Positions 56,801-64,000 of a stretch of 64,000 nt of DNA are shown here, in pieces. The notes under the pieces were generated by a model that was given only the letters and a program-made list of their open reading frames with translations, did not search any database and was not told where the DNA came from. Numbering within the stretch: position 1 is the first letter of the stretch; every line of letters begins with the position of its first letter. The position numbers and the translations under genes were made by a program. Origin of the DNA: Breviolum minutum Mf 1.05b.01 (lineage: Eukaryota; Sar; Dinophyceae; Suessiales; Symbiodiniaceae); assembly GCA_000507305.1 (NCBI GenBank), contig DF239155.1, forward strand, positions 1-64,000, in the 5' to 3' direction.

Positions 56801-59800
56801 GATTTGGTGAGACTTTATGAGATTTTGCTAGATGATGTAGGTCGGTTGAGTCCGATGATCGAATCTAGGATGTAACTATTTGGTTTCAGCTATCCTTTGA
56901 TTGAATATAGATGCCGCAAGCAAACAACATGGTATTACTATATGTATTACTGTACTTCTATGTATTTCAGGTATATATTTGGATTTATTTGTTTATATTT
57001 TGTTCGACTTTTGTATTACTACGTCTGTATTAGTATCTCATATTATACATCTATATACATCAATTATAGCTATTTACAAGCAAGATCCACCTTTTTCACA
57101 CATTTGTACCACACAAAAATCTCAGAACTCTCCTTGCTCCTTCCCTGTCATGGAAATCGGACAGCAGCCATAACCGCGTGCAACCATTTGAGGTTAGGGA
57201 AACCCGACTTCATCGAGATCAAGTCTGTGACTTTCTGCGGTGAGTCTAAGGCAGTCGTTTGGATCCACCGTGGGGGATACTGAATGGGCATCTATTTGTA
57301 GCTATTGAACTATGTGTCTAAAGATGATCTTTGAGATGTACATAAACAGCCGATGGTATTGGGAAAACACACAATTCATGAGATACTGATACTGGTTCAT
57401 ATGATTATATTATATGCACTTATAACTTATAATCATTTATATTCATATGCAGCATATATAACATAACTCATCATAACTCCTACTATACAAGTCAGGCAGA
57501 AGGGATTTCCAAATCTCATCTCCTGGGGAGGCCTCGTCCTTGACCATCTCCTGTACGCCTTGGCATGAGGAGGTGCATCGATATGGGCAAACCACCTGTG
57601 CACAGAAAGGTTATCGGCCAACCCTGGCAGGTGAAGTCTTTTTCGGAAGCTCTGCTATCCAAGGACTGGCAGAAAAAACATGAAAAACCACATATGGTAA
57701 AGCAGAGGTTGTGAAATCATTGGCAGAGTCGCTTCAACCACTGAGGTGGGGTCGTATAGGGTTCATGTATTCTTAAGCCTTTGCTGATGCTTGAACTCTT
57801 TTTGCATCATGTAACAACAATACAATTTGAGAGTCACAAAGTTGAGGCAGATAGATTCATTCAAACATCGTTTTTTGTTATCAAGGATATGTCTTCTAGC
57901 TGGAACACAGTATATACTAATGGATCGAATCAAAACTACATATTCATTATTCGATCATATTTAAACATTGATGTATGCGTGTATTGCATGTGTTCCCTCG
58001 GGTTCCTTTGACAAAACCATCCATTGACTCACGTGAGGAAGGATTGGAAGATCAATATGAGCTTGCTTGTGAGCACCAACATAGCTGCATCGTAAGCCCG
58101 TCTTATTTGTTGCAGAGTCTATTGAAACTGGAGGGACCGACCACACTTTGCCATCAATTCCCACAGTCCATGTCATCATGTCATGTTTGTATGGAGGAAT
58201 CGGATCACACGAGTCCACGCTGTTTGCTTTTCAACTTGGAGGATTGGATCTATATGTGCAAATGGATCTTTCCTTCAAGGAAGTAACACTGCAAAAGACA
58301 CCGGGTGAGATAGTCAGTTGAGCAGGATCTCACTTCGCTGGGCAGGATCTTCAAATATTATATCATTCACTCTGGCAACGATACTCTCGGTTGGGATTTC
58401 CATATGCAGATTCAGGGGAATCTCAAAGGACTGTAGGGATGTGGTGAACAATGTATTGAGGCATGCTCAGTTTGTCGAATTAGCAGTATCATCTCCGAAA
58501 CTGACACCTGTGACACTCAAGTATATCACATATAGTCACAAATATATAATTTGGATACCAGAAACATATATAAACACTAGATGGTGGTTTCAACATATTT
58601 TTTATTTGTACCCCTACATGGGGAAATGATCCAATTGGTACAAATTCACCTTCATGACCAGCCAGGTGTTGTTGGCCAACAAGAAGTTCAAGGCCTTGGA
58701 TCCAAGGGTTCCCAATGTTTGTGGGAGATTTTTGGGTCAAAAAACACCATGTTTTTGTTGTAGGTTGAGGAAACATCATGTCATTGTTGTAGGAAGAACG
58801 TAGGATGTTGTTAACCTACAGTTTTACAGTTTACAAGACTTCTTGTGAATTATTTCCAGTTTCTTAGGTTTTGTTTTTTTCAAACCAAAGGATCAAGCAG
58901 CTATACTACCCATCCGTCTCGGACTCGTGACCGTCGAGAACCGCTCCGGCCAGGTCGATGGTCAATGGCATACCTGGATCGATTATAATCGTTTCCACGA
59001 ATTGGTCCGTGCAGGTGGGTTCCGTTGTGGGATGAAGGGGAAGCCCATAGGAATCCATGGGGTTGGTAGATTTACTTACATGAAAAAAATACAAAATTAA
59101 CCCAAATGTAGGTAAATATATATGCATGGATGGTATGGGGAAGGGGAAGGATGTATAAATTTAATAAGAAAATATTCAAACAAAGCACCACCAGAAGGTG
59201 CCGTGATGTGGTTTGTTTGATAGGAACAAGTGAACATATGTTCTCTAACGTACCCGCGTTTATACGGGGGAAGCCTACCGGTACTTGGGATGGTGCTAAT
59301 TTACCAGCAGAATCCCATACCAGCAATGTTCCAAGATCTCTTGTTGAAGGTCATGGATGCTACCATATGGTGTTGCTCGCCTTTAAATGTATATAAAAAT
59401 CAGTGCATATAAATGTATATGAACATGTATCATGTCATTTGCATAATGTGCCATGTTTGACACATTGTTTTTTAAATAATGTATATACTTACTTGGCCAA
59501 TGGCTTAAACTTACAACTTTTTGGGATTACATATTTAGTAGGGAAAATGAAGTTCAAACTTTTTTTTGCAGGGTCCCTTGGCTATGTGTTTGTATACATC
59601 AACCGGTTATTTGAGGATATCTACTTTTCATCCCTCACATAACAATTTTTCATAAGATACTGTTGATGGAAGAAATCCCAAACAACCACCTGGAATGGTT
59701 AAAACCCTATAAATAATGGTAGATTTTCTCATCATCCTTGGTGGTTAGCAGGATTTTGTCCATCAACCGTATGTTTCTTAGTGGCAGGACTGCAGACAGG

Positions 59801-60686
59801 ACTCCAGTGGCCAGGTGTTCAGTTCGATGCCAAGGACTATTGGGCGCCTACGCCCGACTGGGCCCTTTACGGCTCTGAGGAGGCCCCGACAAATCCAAGG
59901 AATCGCAGGTTACGGAGTACCTCGCGGTACTGGCTTAAAATGGAAGATTTATATGATGTTTGTTAGTATATGTTTGTAAATATGCTATATGTATATATAT
60001 ACATGTATGTATATATTTACATATATATATATATTTGTTTTATGTTTGTTTCTTTTTTTCTAAGTGAATCATTCAACATATTGTTTGTATCATTATCACT
60101 TACTGTATATTATCAATAAACAAGATACAGGTACACAGTTTCTACGCCTCCACGAAACGAAGTTTCGTTGAAAGTTCAACAGTCGGTTATTACTTTGGAT
60201 GTCGAGTGCATCCCTTGGCATCGGGGGATACCTATCCCACAGGCGGGCTTTGATCCTAACGAGTGGGAAATCTCAGTTGGAAGGTTTTGTGTGTCTAAAG
60301 ATCCATTGGATGTTTTGGGATATTTTCATATTAGTGAAATGTTATTGTTTTATATTGTTTTGGCATTAGGTGGCATGTTGTTGAGTTGAATTCTTGGATG
60401 TGATGCAGTATCATTTGTTTTTTTGTAAGTGTAGGACATGGGCTATAAGTTTTTTTGTTGTCGAGCGTGTTTGTTTGGGAGATGTGGTTTCCTTTCCCCC
60501 CCTTGGCGCTTTGGTCCGGTGACTCCCAAGAAACTCCAAAAATGACACACATCTTGGGTTTTTTTCAGGACGCGGGTCTATCACAACCGCACCAAAAAGA
60601 AGGCACAAGCAGGTTTACTCTCAGAGGTGCAGCCAGAGAGAAGCAGCAGCAAGAAGTACTTAGTCGAAAATTTAACAAACGCCTGA
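50131..60686 (+). CDS. TYW1: S-adenosyl-L-methionine-dependent tRNA 4-demethylwyosine synthase, 24 exons
   Basis: A radical-SAM [4Fe-4S] enzyme that builds the tricyclic 4-demethylwyosine core from N1-methylguanosine-37 of tRNA-Phe using pyruvate. Exons: 50131-50179, 50805-50870, 51493-51543, 52002-52028, 52263-52310, 52529-52565, 52822-52859, 53482-53554, 54099-54134, 54489-54529, about 54763-54792, 55096-55145, 55599-55641, 55950-55995, 56324-56377, 56657-56700, 57193-57250, 57531-57572, 57631-57663, 58038-58091, 58891-59014, 59788-59882, 60243-60262, 60569-60686. These give about 425 codons in family order, including the CxxxCxxC cluster (CANKCVFCW), HCALSLVGEPIM, FIEIKSVTFCGESKAS and the C-terminal WHTWIDYNRF. 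Donors: about 13 GT, 7 GC, 1 GA, and two unclear (after exons 10 and 15). No flavodoxin domain was found upstream. The stop is TGA at 60684. The identity is very secure; individual edges at exons 7/8, 10/11 and 15/16 are less so. Confidence 0.93.
51493..52310 (+). CDS. TYW1: TYW1 exons 3-5: iron-sulfur cluster region
   Basis: Exon 51493-51543 gives RGGCYKHSFYGITSYQ. Exon 52002-52028 (27 nt) gives MEATPSLA with a split Cys at each end. Exon 52263-52310 gives ANKCVFCWRHHKNPV. Joined, the three cysteines CxxxCxxC that ligate the SAM-binding [4Fe-4S] cluster are intact, the first being split across the exon 4/5 junction. Both introns here have GC donors (51544 and 52029). The second holds a family F element at 52079-52200. 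Confidence 0.93.
51855..51955. repeat. Degenerate AATACCCGAAA tandem tract
   Basis: AAATACCCGAAACATTCAGG is followed by AATACCCGAAAAATAC, AAATAACCAAAAAATATATC and CATATCCGAAATC. Short units of about 10-20 bp, decayed. It lies in a TYW1 intron. Confidence 0.6.
52079..52200. mobile_element. Family F foldback element, copy 4
   Basis: TACTGTTGATGGTTCAGAAA left and TTTCTGAACCATCAACAGTA right form a perfect TIR, with inner GGTAAATATACCATTATTTA. It occupies about half of the 234-nt TYW1 intron 4. Confidence 0.92.
52529..53554 (+). CDS. TYW1: TYW1 exons 6-8
   Basis: Exon 52529-52565 reads TEWKWSMDPPD. Exon 52822-52859 reads IVADGIDQHKRM after a split Gln. Exon 53482-53554 reads RIHGVQRGIPGVKKERFDEA and then MNV. 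They correspond to the conserved helix after the cluster loop and the GVPGVKxERFEEA segment. The exon 7/8 join is in frame through a GC donor but leaves about three residues more than typical, so that edge may shift. Confidence 0.88.
52666..52763. mobile_element. Family E foldback element, copy 4
   Basis: CTAGGTGGTGGTTTCAAATT left and GAGTTGAAACCACCAACCAG right, inner TTTTCACCCCTACTTGGGG. It lies inside the 256-nt TYW1 intron 6. Confidence 0.9.
53912..54018. mobile_element. Family G foldback element, copy 6
   Basis: TGTGGATGTTTCCGAAAATA left and TATTTTTGGAAACACCCATA right, inner CCATTTTAATAGGGTTTTCC. It lies inside TYW1 intron 8. Confidence 0.88.
54099..55145 (+). CDS. TYW1: TYW1 exons 9-12
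   Basis: Exon 54099-54134 (36 nt) encodes HCALSLVGEPI with split codons at both ends. Exon 54489-54529 encodes YPRINELVNELHK. Exon about 54763-54792 encodes ISTFLVTNA. Exon 55096-55145 encodes FPDAIRKLTPITQLYI. SLVGEPIMYP and FLVTNAQFP are hallmark TYW1 motifs of the TIM-barrel core. The exon 10/11 join is unresolved by one or two bases. Confidence 0.9.
55189..55284. mobile_element. Family E foldback element, copy 5
   Basis: TGGTGGTGATTTCAATGATT left and GGGTTGAAACAATCAGCTCG right. Central TTCACCCCGAAATTTGGGGA. It lies inside TYW1 intron 12. Confidence 0.82.
55599..57250 (+). CDS. TYW1: TYW1 exons 13-17
   Basis: VDAGTKETLKAVD (55599-55641, GC donor), PLFTDFWPRYLDSMK (55950-55995), ALAEKKQRTVYRLTLVKA (56324-56377), GQNMEDAGDYAKLVA (56657-56700) and LGKPDFIEIKSVTFCGESK (57193-57250, GC donor). 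The order and sequence follow the family exactly. The exon 15/16 join would need a GG donor as drawn, which is unusual; a hidden alternative is possible. Confidence 0.9.
57531..59014 (+). CDS. TYW1: TYW1 exons 18-21
   Basis: ASSLTISCTPWHEE (57531-57572), VKSFSEALLSK (57631-57663, 33 nt, GA donor at 57664), EGLEDQYELACEHQHSCI (58038-58091) and DQAAILPIRLGLVTVENRSG then QVDGQWHTWIDYNRFHELVR (58891-59014). PWHEEV, YELACEH and WWTWIDY-like motifs form the C-terminal tRNA-binding part of TYW1. The intron between exons 18 and 19 is only 58 nt. Confidence 0.9.
58577..58640. mobile_element. Family E element, right-truncated
   Basis: CTAGATGGTGGTTTCAACAT and the centre TACCCCTACATGGGGAAATG are present. 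The right TIR is missing. It lies inside TYW1 intron 20. Confidence 0.78.
59043..59140. mobile_element. Family D foldback element, copy 5
   Basis: GCCCATAGGAATCCATGGGG left and GCATGGATGGTATGGGG right, with TTTACTTACATG and ATGTAGGTAAATATA inside. It lies in TYW1 intron 21. Confidence 0.8.
59660..59770. mobile_element. Family F foldback element, copy 5
   Basis: ACTGTTGATGGAAGAAATCC left and GGATTTTGTCCATCAACCGT right. It lies in TYW1 intron 21 and ends 17 bp before exon 22. Confidence 0.88.
59788..60686 (+). CDS. TYW1: TYW1 exons 22-24 and stop
   Basis: Exon 59788-59882 includes VQFDAKDYWAPTPDWALYGS then EE (GC donor). The 20-nt exon 60243-60262 encodes AGFDPN plus part of Glu. Exon 60569-60686 encodes TRVYHNRTKKKAQAG and then a short tail LLSEVQPERSSSKKYLVENL before TGA. 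GFDPxETRxxR is the usual end of the TYW1 core. The stop falls in a family A-like remnant. Confidence 0.88.
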
Positions 60687-60756
60687 AAATGAATGGTTGG
60701 AAGATGTAATTTCATGTTGAAAAAATCCCATTTTTAGGGGACCTTTGTTATATTTT
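60681..60756. mobile_element. Family A remnant overlapping the TYW1 stop codon
   Basis: GCCTGAAAATGAATGGTTGG matches the internal arm of family A (GCCCCTGAAAATGGATGGTTGG), followed by a decayed counterpart CATTTTTAGGGGACC. The TIRs are gone. Confidence 0.55.
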
Positions 60757-62735
60757 TGTTTGGCTGGGTGATTCTGCTTACTTTCTTGGTCACTTCAGGA
60801 TGCTTGTTTGCATCCTTTGCCTCTGTGTACGTTGTAATTGCAAACAATTGAGAGTTTATTTGCCCTTTTATTACAACAAAACTTTAGGATCATGTACAGC
60901 AATTACTGTATATGACAGTCAGACATCTCAACATTTGCATCGTTTGTAACTAATCAACCAACATGACCATGAAACATCCACAAATTGCACATCTATTTTC
61001 ATGTTCTTTCCTCAGAGATTGGGAATTTCCTTTACTTTCCATGAGAAGTAGTGTGTTTTTGCTTAAGCTACATTGTGAGACAGCTTTCCACATGCTTGGG
61101 AAGACGGCAGGAGCAGCGGAAGATGTACCCAAACAATCCTGCTGAGCAATAAGCGCCAGAGATGACGGGCTTCTACGAGTGCCCTCAAGGTTATTGAGGA
61201 CTCGTCCAAAACAGAGGATCTGTTCGAATTGACTTGATATTGTTGTTTTCTTGCTTTTTGCTAAAGTGTTTCAAAGATGTTCAAAGCACCTTTCATAAAA
61301 TCTTTCATTTCAATGTCAAAGAAGAGGTTCAACTGTTTTGGTGTGACTATATAAGTAGTTATATATGGCTGTATATGGCTGTATGATACATGTTCTTTGG
61401 TGGGTGCAGAAGAACTTGCTGCCTCCAACAATTTCTTTCATCTTGTCTCAATTGTCCTAGCATGTATCTAGTACATATTATATAGATACAGGCAAGTAAA
61501 ATTATCCTTTTCAGTGCTATTGTTATGCAATGTTATGCAGGCATCCTGCATGCTATAGTTATATCTTTGTTGAATCAATCATTTTTTGTTTAGCTTTCAA
61601 TAGATACATTCGACATATCCTGAATCCATCAGGTCCTTGGCTTAGAAAAAGTGTTGGATGAATCCTCAATTGGGACCTGCTCAGAGCAGCCTAGACCCAT
61701 CGACCCATGCTGGCCCGCTTTAGCGAGAAAAACGCACCGAGTTCCAGAAATCCGTGGAATGGATTGGGGGCCTGGATGAAAAGAACAAAGAATTGAGGAT
61801 TTCTCCACATGTAAATACTTGGAAACATGTGAGTATAAAGAATATATACACATATCCATTAGATGTACGGGAAAGAGTGTGTATAATGATTATAGATATA
61901 TGTTTTACCCGTCATATATATAGTGCCACCGGAAATCTGCCATGCTGTCTTTTGAGCAGGTTTTGGCGTTGGCAGCCAGCAGAGCTTAATTTTTGTAAGA
62001 TGCAACAATTACATAGGAGCAAGTTGCGACGACCTGTTGGGAGCAACTGCTCGTAATTCTGTATGTCGTACTTCGACATGCAGCCAAAATTTTGCGCAGG
62101 TTTCTGCCCGACTTTTTTCAATTTTGCCGGCGCCAGAAAGGGGATCAAAAATGGCGGCCAAAATTGGGGTCCGTAAAGCTAAATTTTGCTTTCGGAGGCA
62201 CAGTTTTGGGTCCCACTTTCGGCCCCTGCTTTCAGTTCCCACAAGTGAACCAGAAATGCGCAAATTGCTGGACAAGGCCCACGAAATTTTGGAGGCAGGA
62301 ACACAGCCAAGCTCGCAGCCAGGGCCCGCAGTGACAAGTCATCATTCAGGACCTTTTCCTCAAGATTTGAGATGCAGTTGTCAATAAAGTTACTGCTGCT
62401 TACCAGCGCCATGCAGCTATGATGGAATCAAACGCAGGCACCATATTGAATTGGCACACACTGTCAGGGCCCACCCATGCGAAGCCATTTTTGCTAGGAA
62501 AAAGGGGCACCGATTTTGGGACCTGGAAAGCGGGTAGCTGCACATGTCAGAGAATCAAAGATTCCAGTGTAAACCAGGGTCACATCTCACCCGGTTTGGA
62601 CAAGACCCTGGCATACAATGCTAGTGGGAGAGGAAAAGGGAGAAGAATGCGGGTTCCAGACTGTTTTCTGTATCCATGTTTTCTGCGGCTGCACCCCCTC
62701 CCGCCATTCACTAACTTTGTAAGTCCCAAAGCGGG
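60757..62735. other. Unassigned stretch after TYW1
   Basis: No recognised gene. Weak open segments occur at about 61718-61800 (REKRTEFQKSVEWIGGLDEK) and about 62239-62330 (EPEMRKLLDKAHEILEAG). Between 62080 and 62340 the DNA becomes distinctly more GC-rich than the flanks, with frames open on both strands; this could be exonic or part of a repeat. Nothing there is identifiable. Confidence 0.35.
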
Positions 62736-62739
62736 TGTC

Positions 62740-62985
62740 CGGTCCGGCCATAGGCAGGGAGGTCCGGCGCGGTGCACGTAAGTTTGCCTCACACTCCGGC
62801 CATAGGCGTGAGGTCCGGCGAATTTGATGGTTCGGTCCGGCCATAGGCAGTGAGGTCCGAAGAATTTGATGGTTCGGTCCGGCCATAGGCAGTGAGGTCC
62901 AAAGAATTTGATGTTTCGGTCCGGCCACAGGCAGTGAGGTCCGGCGAATTTGAGGTTCCTGTCCGGCCACACGCAGTGCCTCACT
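62740..62985. repeat. 42-bp minisatellite
   Basis: Units beginning GGTCCGGCCATAGGCAGTGA occur at 62792 (diverged start), 62834, 62876, 62918 and 62960 (partial), exactly 42 bp apart. A related fragment lies at about 62743. Because 42 is divisible by three, the minus strand stays open as 14-residue repeats of the form CLWPDRTIKFFGPH. Confidence 0.93.
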
Positions 62986-63054
62986 TGTCCCATCTTGGAA
63001 CGGCAGAAGGCTCAACTCTGCGCGCGTGCTCCGCAGCCTGCTCGGGTGGGCGGG

Positions 63055-63072
63055 CTGGCGCTGTATAAAAGG
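63055..63072 (+). promoter_or_regulatory. TATA-like sequence in GC-rich context
   Basis: GCTGTATAAAAGG lies just after the GC-rich stretch 62996-63060. It has the form of a metazoan or plant TATA box. Dinoflagellate promoters generally lack this box, so it may be chance. Confidence 0.2.
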
Positions 63073-63314
63073 ATCTTTGGATTAAAGTGTTGAAGTGGGC
63101 AATGTTCTGGACGCACTAAATGGTGCCAATTTTCATAAGCAAACATGGCTTCGCATCAGCGTACCCCTGAAGTATATATTTTTTTCGTTTTTTTCGTTTT
63201 TACATATACACACACACACACACATTTTTCACATCAGGCTGAATTTCTATTAACCACAAGTTCATCCAAGCATGTTCATCTATTTCGTACTGGGAGTCTT
63301 CCGCCTTGTGCCAG

Positions 63315-63377
63315 GCGGTTCGCCAATTGGCCTTTGATTTCCTACGGCGGCCAGTGCATGTGCACATCGGTCCCTTG
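63315..63377 (+). CDS. Orphan DEAD-box helicase exon (segment after motif III)
   Basis: Between acceptor TGTGCCAG and a GT donor at 63378 the frame reads AVRQLAFDFLRRPVHVHIGP and then L. This is the conserved helix-strand that directly follows SATWPK in DDX5-type helicases. No earlier helicase motif lies between the TYW1 stop and this exon. Its phase 0 start matches the phase 0 end of the SAT exon at 16481, 47 kb upstream. It may be part of a second helicase continuing beyond the window, a relocated exon, or a sign of misassembly. Confidence 0.7.
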
Positions 63378-64000
63378 GTGATCGTTTGTTTGTTTCTATG
63401 GGTTTGTGGAGGTCGTGGAAGTGGAGGAGGTCTTGATTTCATCGCAACATCACTGATATCCACTTATATCTCTTTGAAAAATCTCACATTCAACTGCAGT
63501 TACATCCATGTTTGATGAGTTTCAGGTATATAAATGTCAGGTTCTTCACTGACACTGGCTCAAGGTTTACGTATGTTATGCCTAAGGGTAAACAAACAGG
63601 ATGGGTTCTAAATCCCGCATCTTCAAAGGAAACACCATATCTGAAGTCACGGTGGCTTTTCCATACTTCTACATTTACCAGTGTCTTCCAAGTCATTTAT
63701 CTATACATTTTGCACCTCAACCACTTCCATGTAGAGTAGATATTCCCCAGCAGCCATTGATTCTCCCACCATCCACAAGACGGCATTTTCCAATAGCTTG
63801 AGACTGAGGAGAAATGAACGCCGCGAAGGCGAATACAGATGTGACGCAGCACGTTGTACTTCTAGAAAGGTGACGGGGGTGGCGATGGGTGACAGGGTGT
63901 TGGAAGGAGAGATGCTCGGGGCCTTGGGCCTCACACTCACCCCAAGCAGTGGTCATTCAATGGTCATTCATCATGTATGAAAACTTAACTGCATATATGT
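63378..64000. other. Right edge, no gene resolved
   Basis: Contains an AT-rich stretch and a more GC-rich segment at 63808-63955 with frames open on both strands. A DEAD-box continuation (motif IV on) was looked for and not seen. Confidence 0.35.

Noticed and set aside
57549..58779. Minus-strand ORFs overlapping TYW1 exons 18-21
   Set aside because: They are shadows of the conserved + strand exons.
62037..62412. Overlapping ORFs of 77-116 codons on both strands
   Set aside because: A GC-rich patch keeps several frames open, but no family motif or consistent splice borders choose one.
1..64000. Spliced-leader gene or relic, tRNA and rRNA genes
   Set aside because: I scanned for the spliced-leader core (GCCATTTTGGCTCAAG) and for cloverleaf or rRNA-like sequence and found nothing convincing. 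A covariance-model scan was not possible.

Overview
The window reads as nuclear DNA from a dinoflagellate, most likely a Symbiodiniaceae/Suessiales-type genome. This is inferred, not shown by a marker gene. Recognisable protein motifs are split into many very short exons (20-160 nt, often 30-60) separated by introns of 60-800 nt. When exons are joined so that family motifs stay in frame, the splice donors are a mixture of GT, GC and occasionally GA, and nearly every acceptor is AG followed by G. That mixture is a known dinoflagellate trait. All recognised coding segments lie on the + strand, which fits the one-directional gene blocks of these genomes. No rRNA, tRNA, spliced-leader gene, prokaryotic operon or CRISPR array was seen. 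Because exons are so short, most long open frames in this window are not genes.

Layout: 1.5-6.6 kb, weak sulfotransferase-like exons. 7-12.2 kb, exons of one or more unidentified genes, the last ending at a TAG at 12172-12174. 13.5-16.5 kb, six well-resolved exons of a DEAD-box RNA helicase (motifs Ia to III). 17-22.4 kb, mostly non-coding with scattered weak open segments. 22.4-28.75 kb, an FG-GAP/VCBS repeat (integrin-alpha-like propeller) protein. 29-38.6 kb, intron-like or intergenic DNA with a few unassigned open segments. 38.6-49.1 kb, a G-patch nuclear protein with acidic exons, an internal tandem exon duplication, an assembly N, and a terminal exon carrying a 30-bp coding repeat. About 50-60.7 kb, a nearly complete radical-SAM TYW1 (wybutosine tRNA modification) gene resolved into 24 exons. 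60.7-64 kb, unassigned DNA with a 42-bp minisatellite and one orphan DEAD-box exon at 63.3 kb.

The most striking feature is a dense population of about 35 short (roughly 80-130 bp) foldback elements in at least seven families, named A-G here. They have terminal inverted repeats and sit mainly in introns, at least six fully inside introns of the TYW1 gene. Families A, B and C share a TIR core containing AACTAACAT. One G element starts exactly at a predicted exon/intron boundary, one A remnant supplies the apparent TYW1 stop codon, and one G element is present in only one copy of a recent tandem duplication. Together these look like MITE/introner-type elements shaping gene structure.

The genes show no evident pathway link. 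TYW1, the helicase and the G-patch protein are all RNA-related, but nothing in the sequence shows that they work together.
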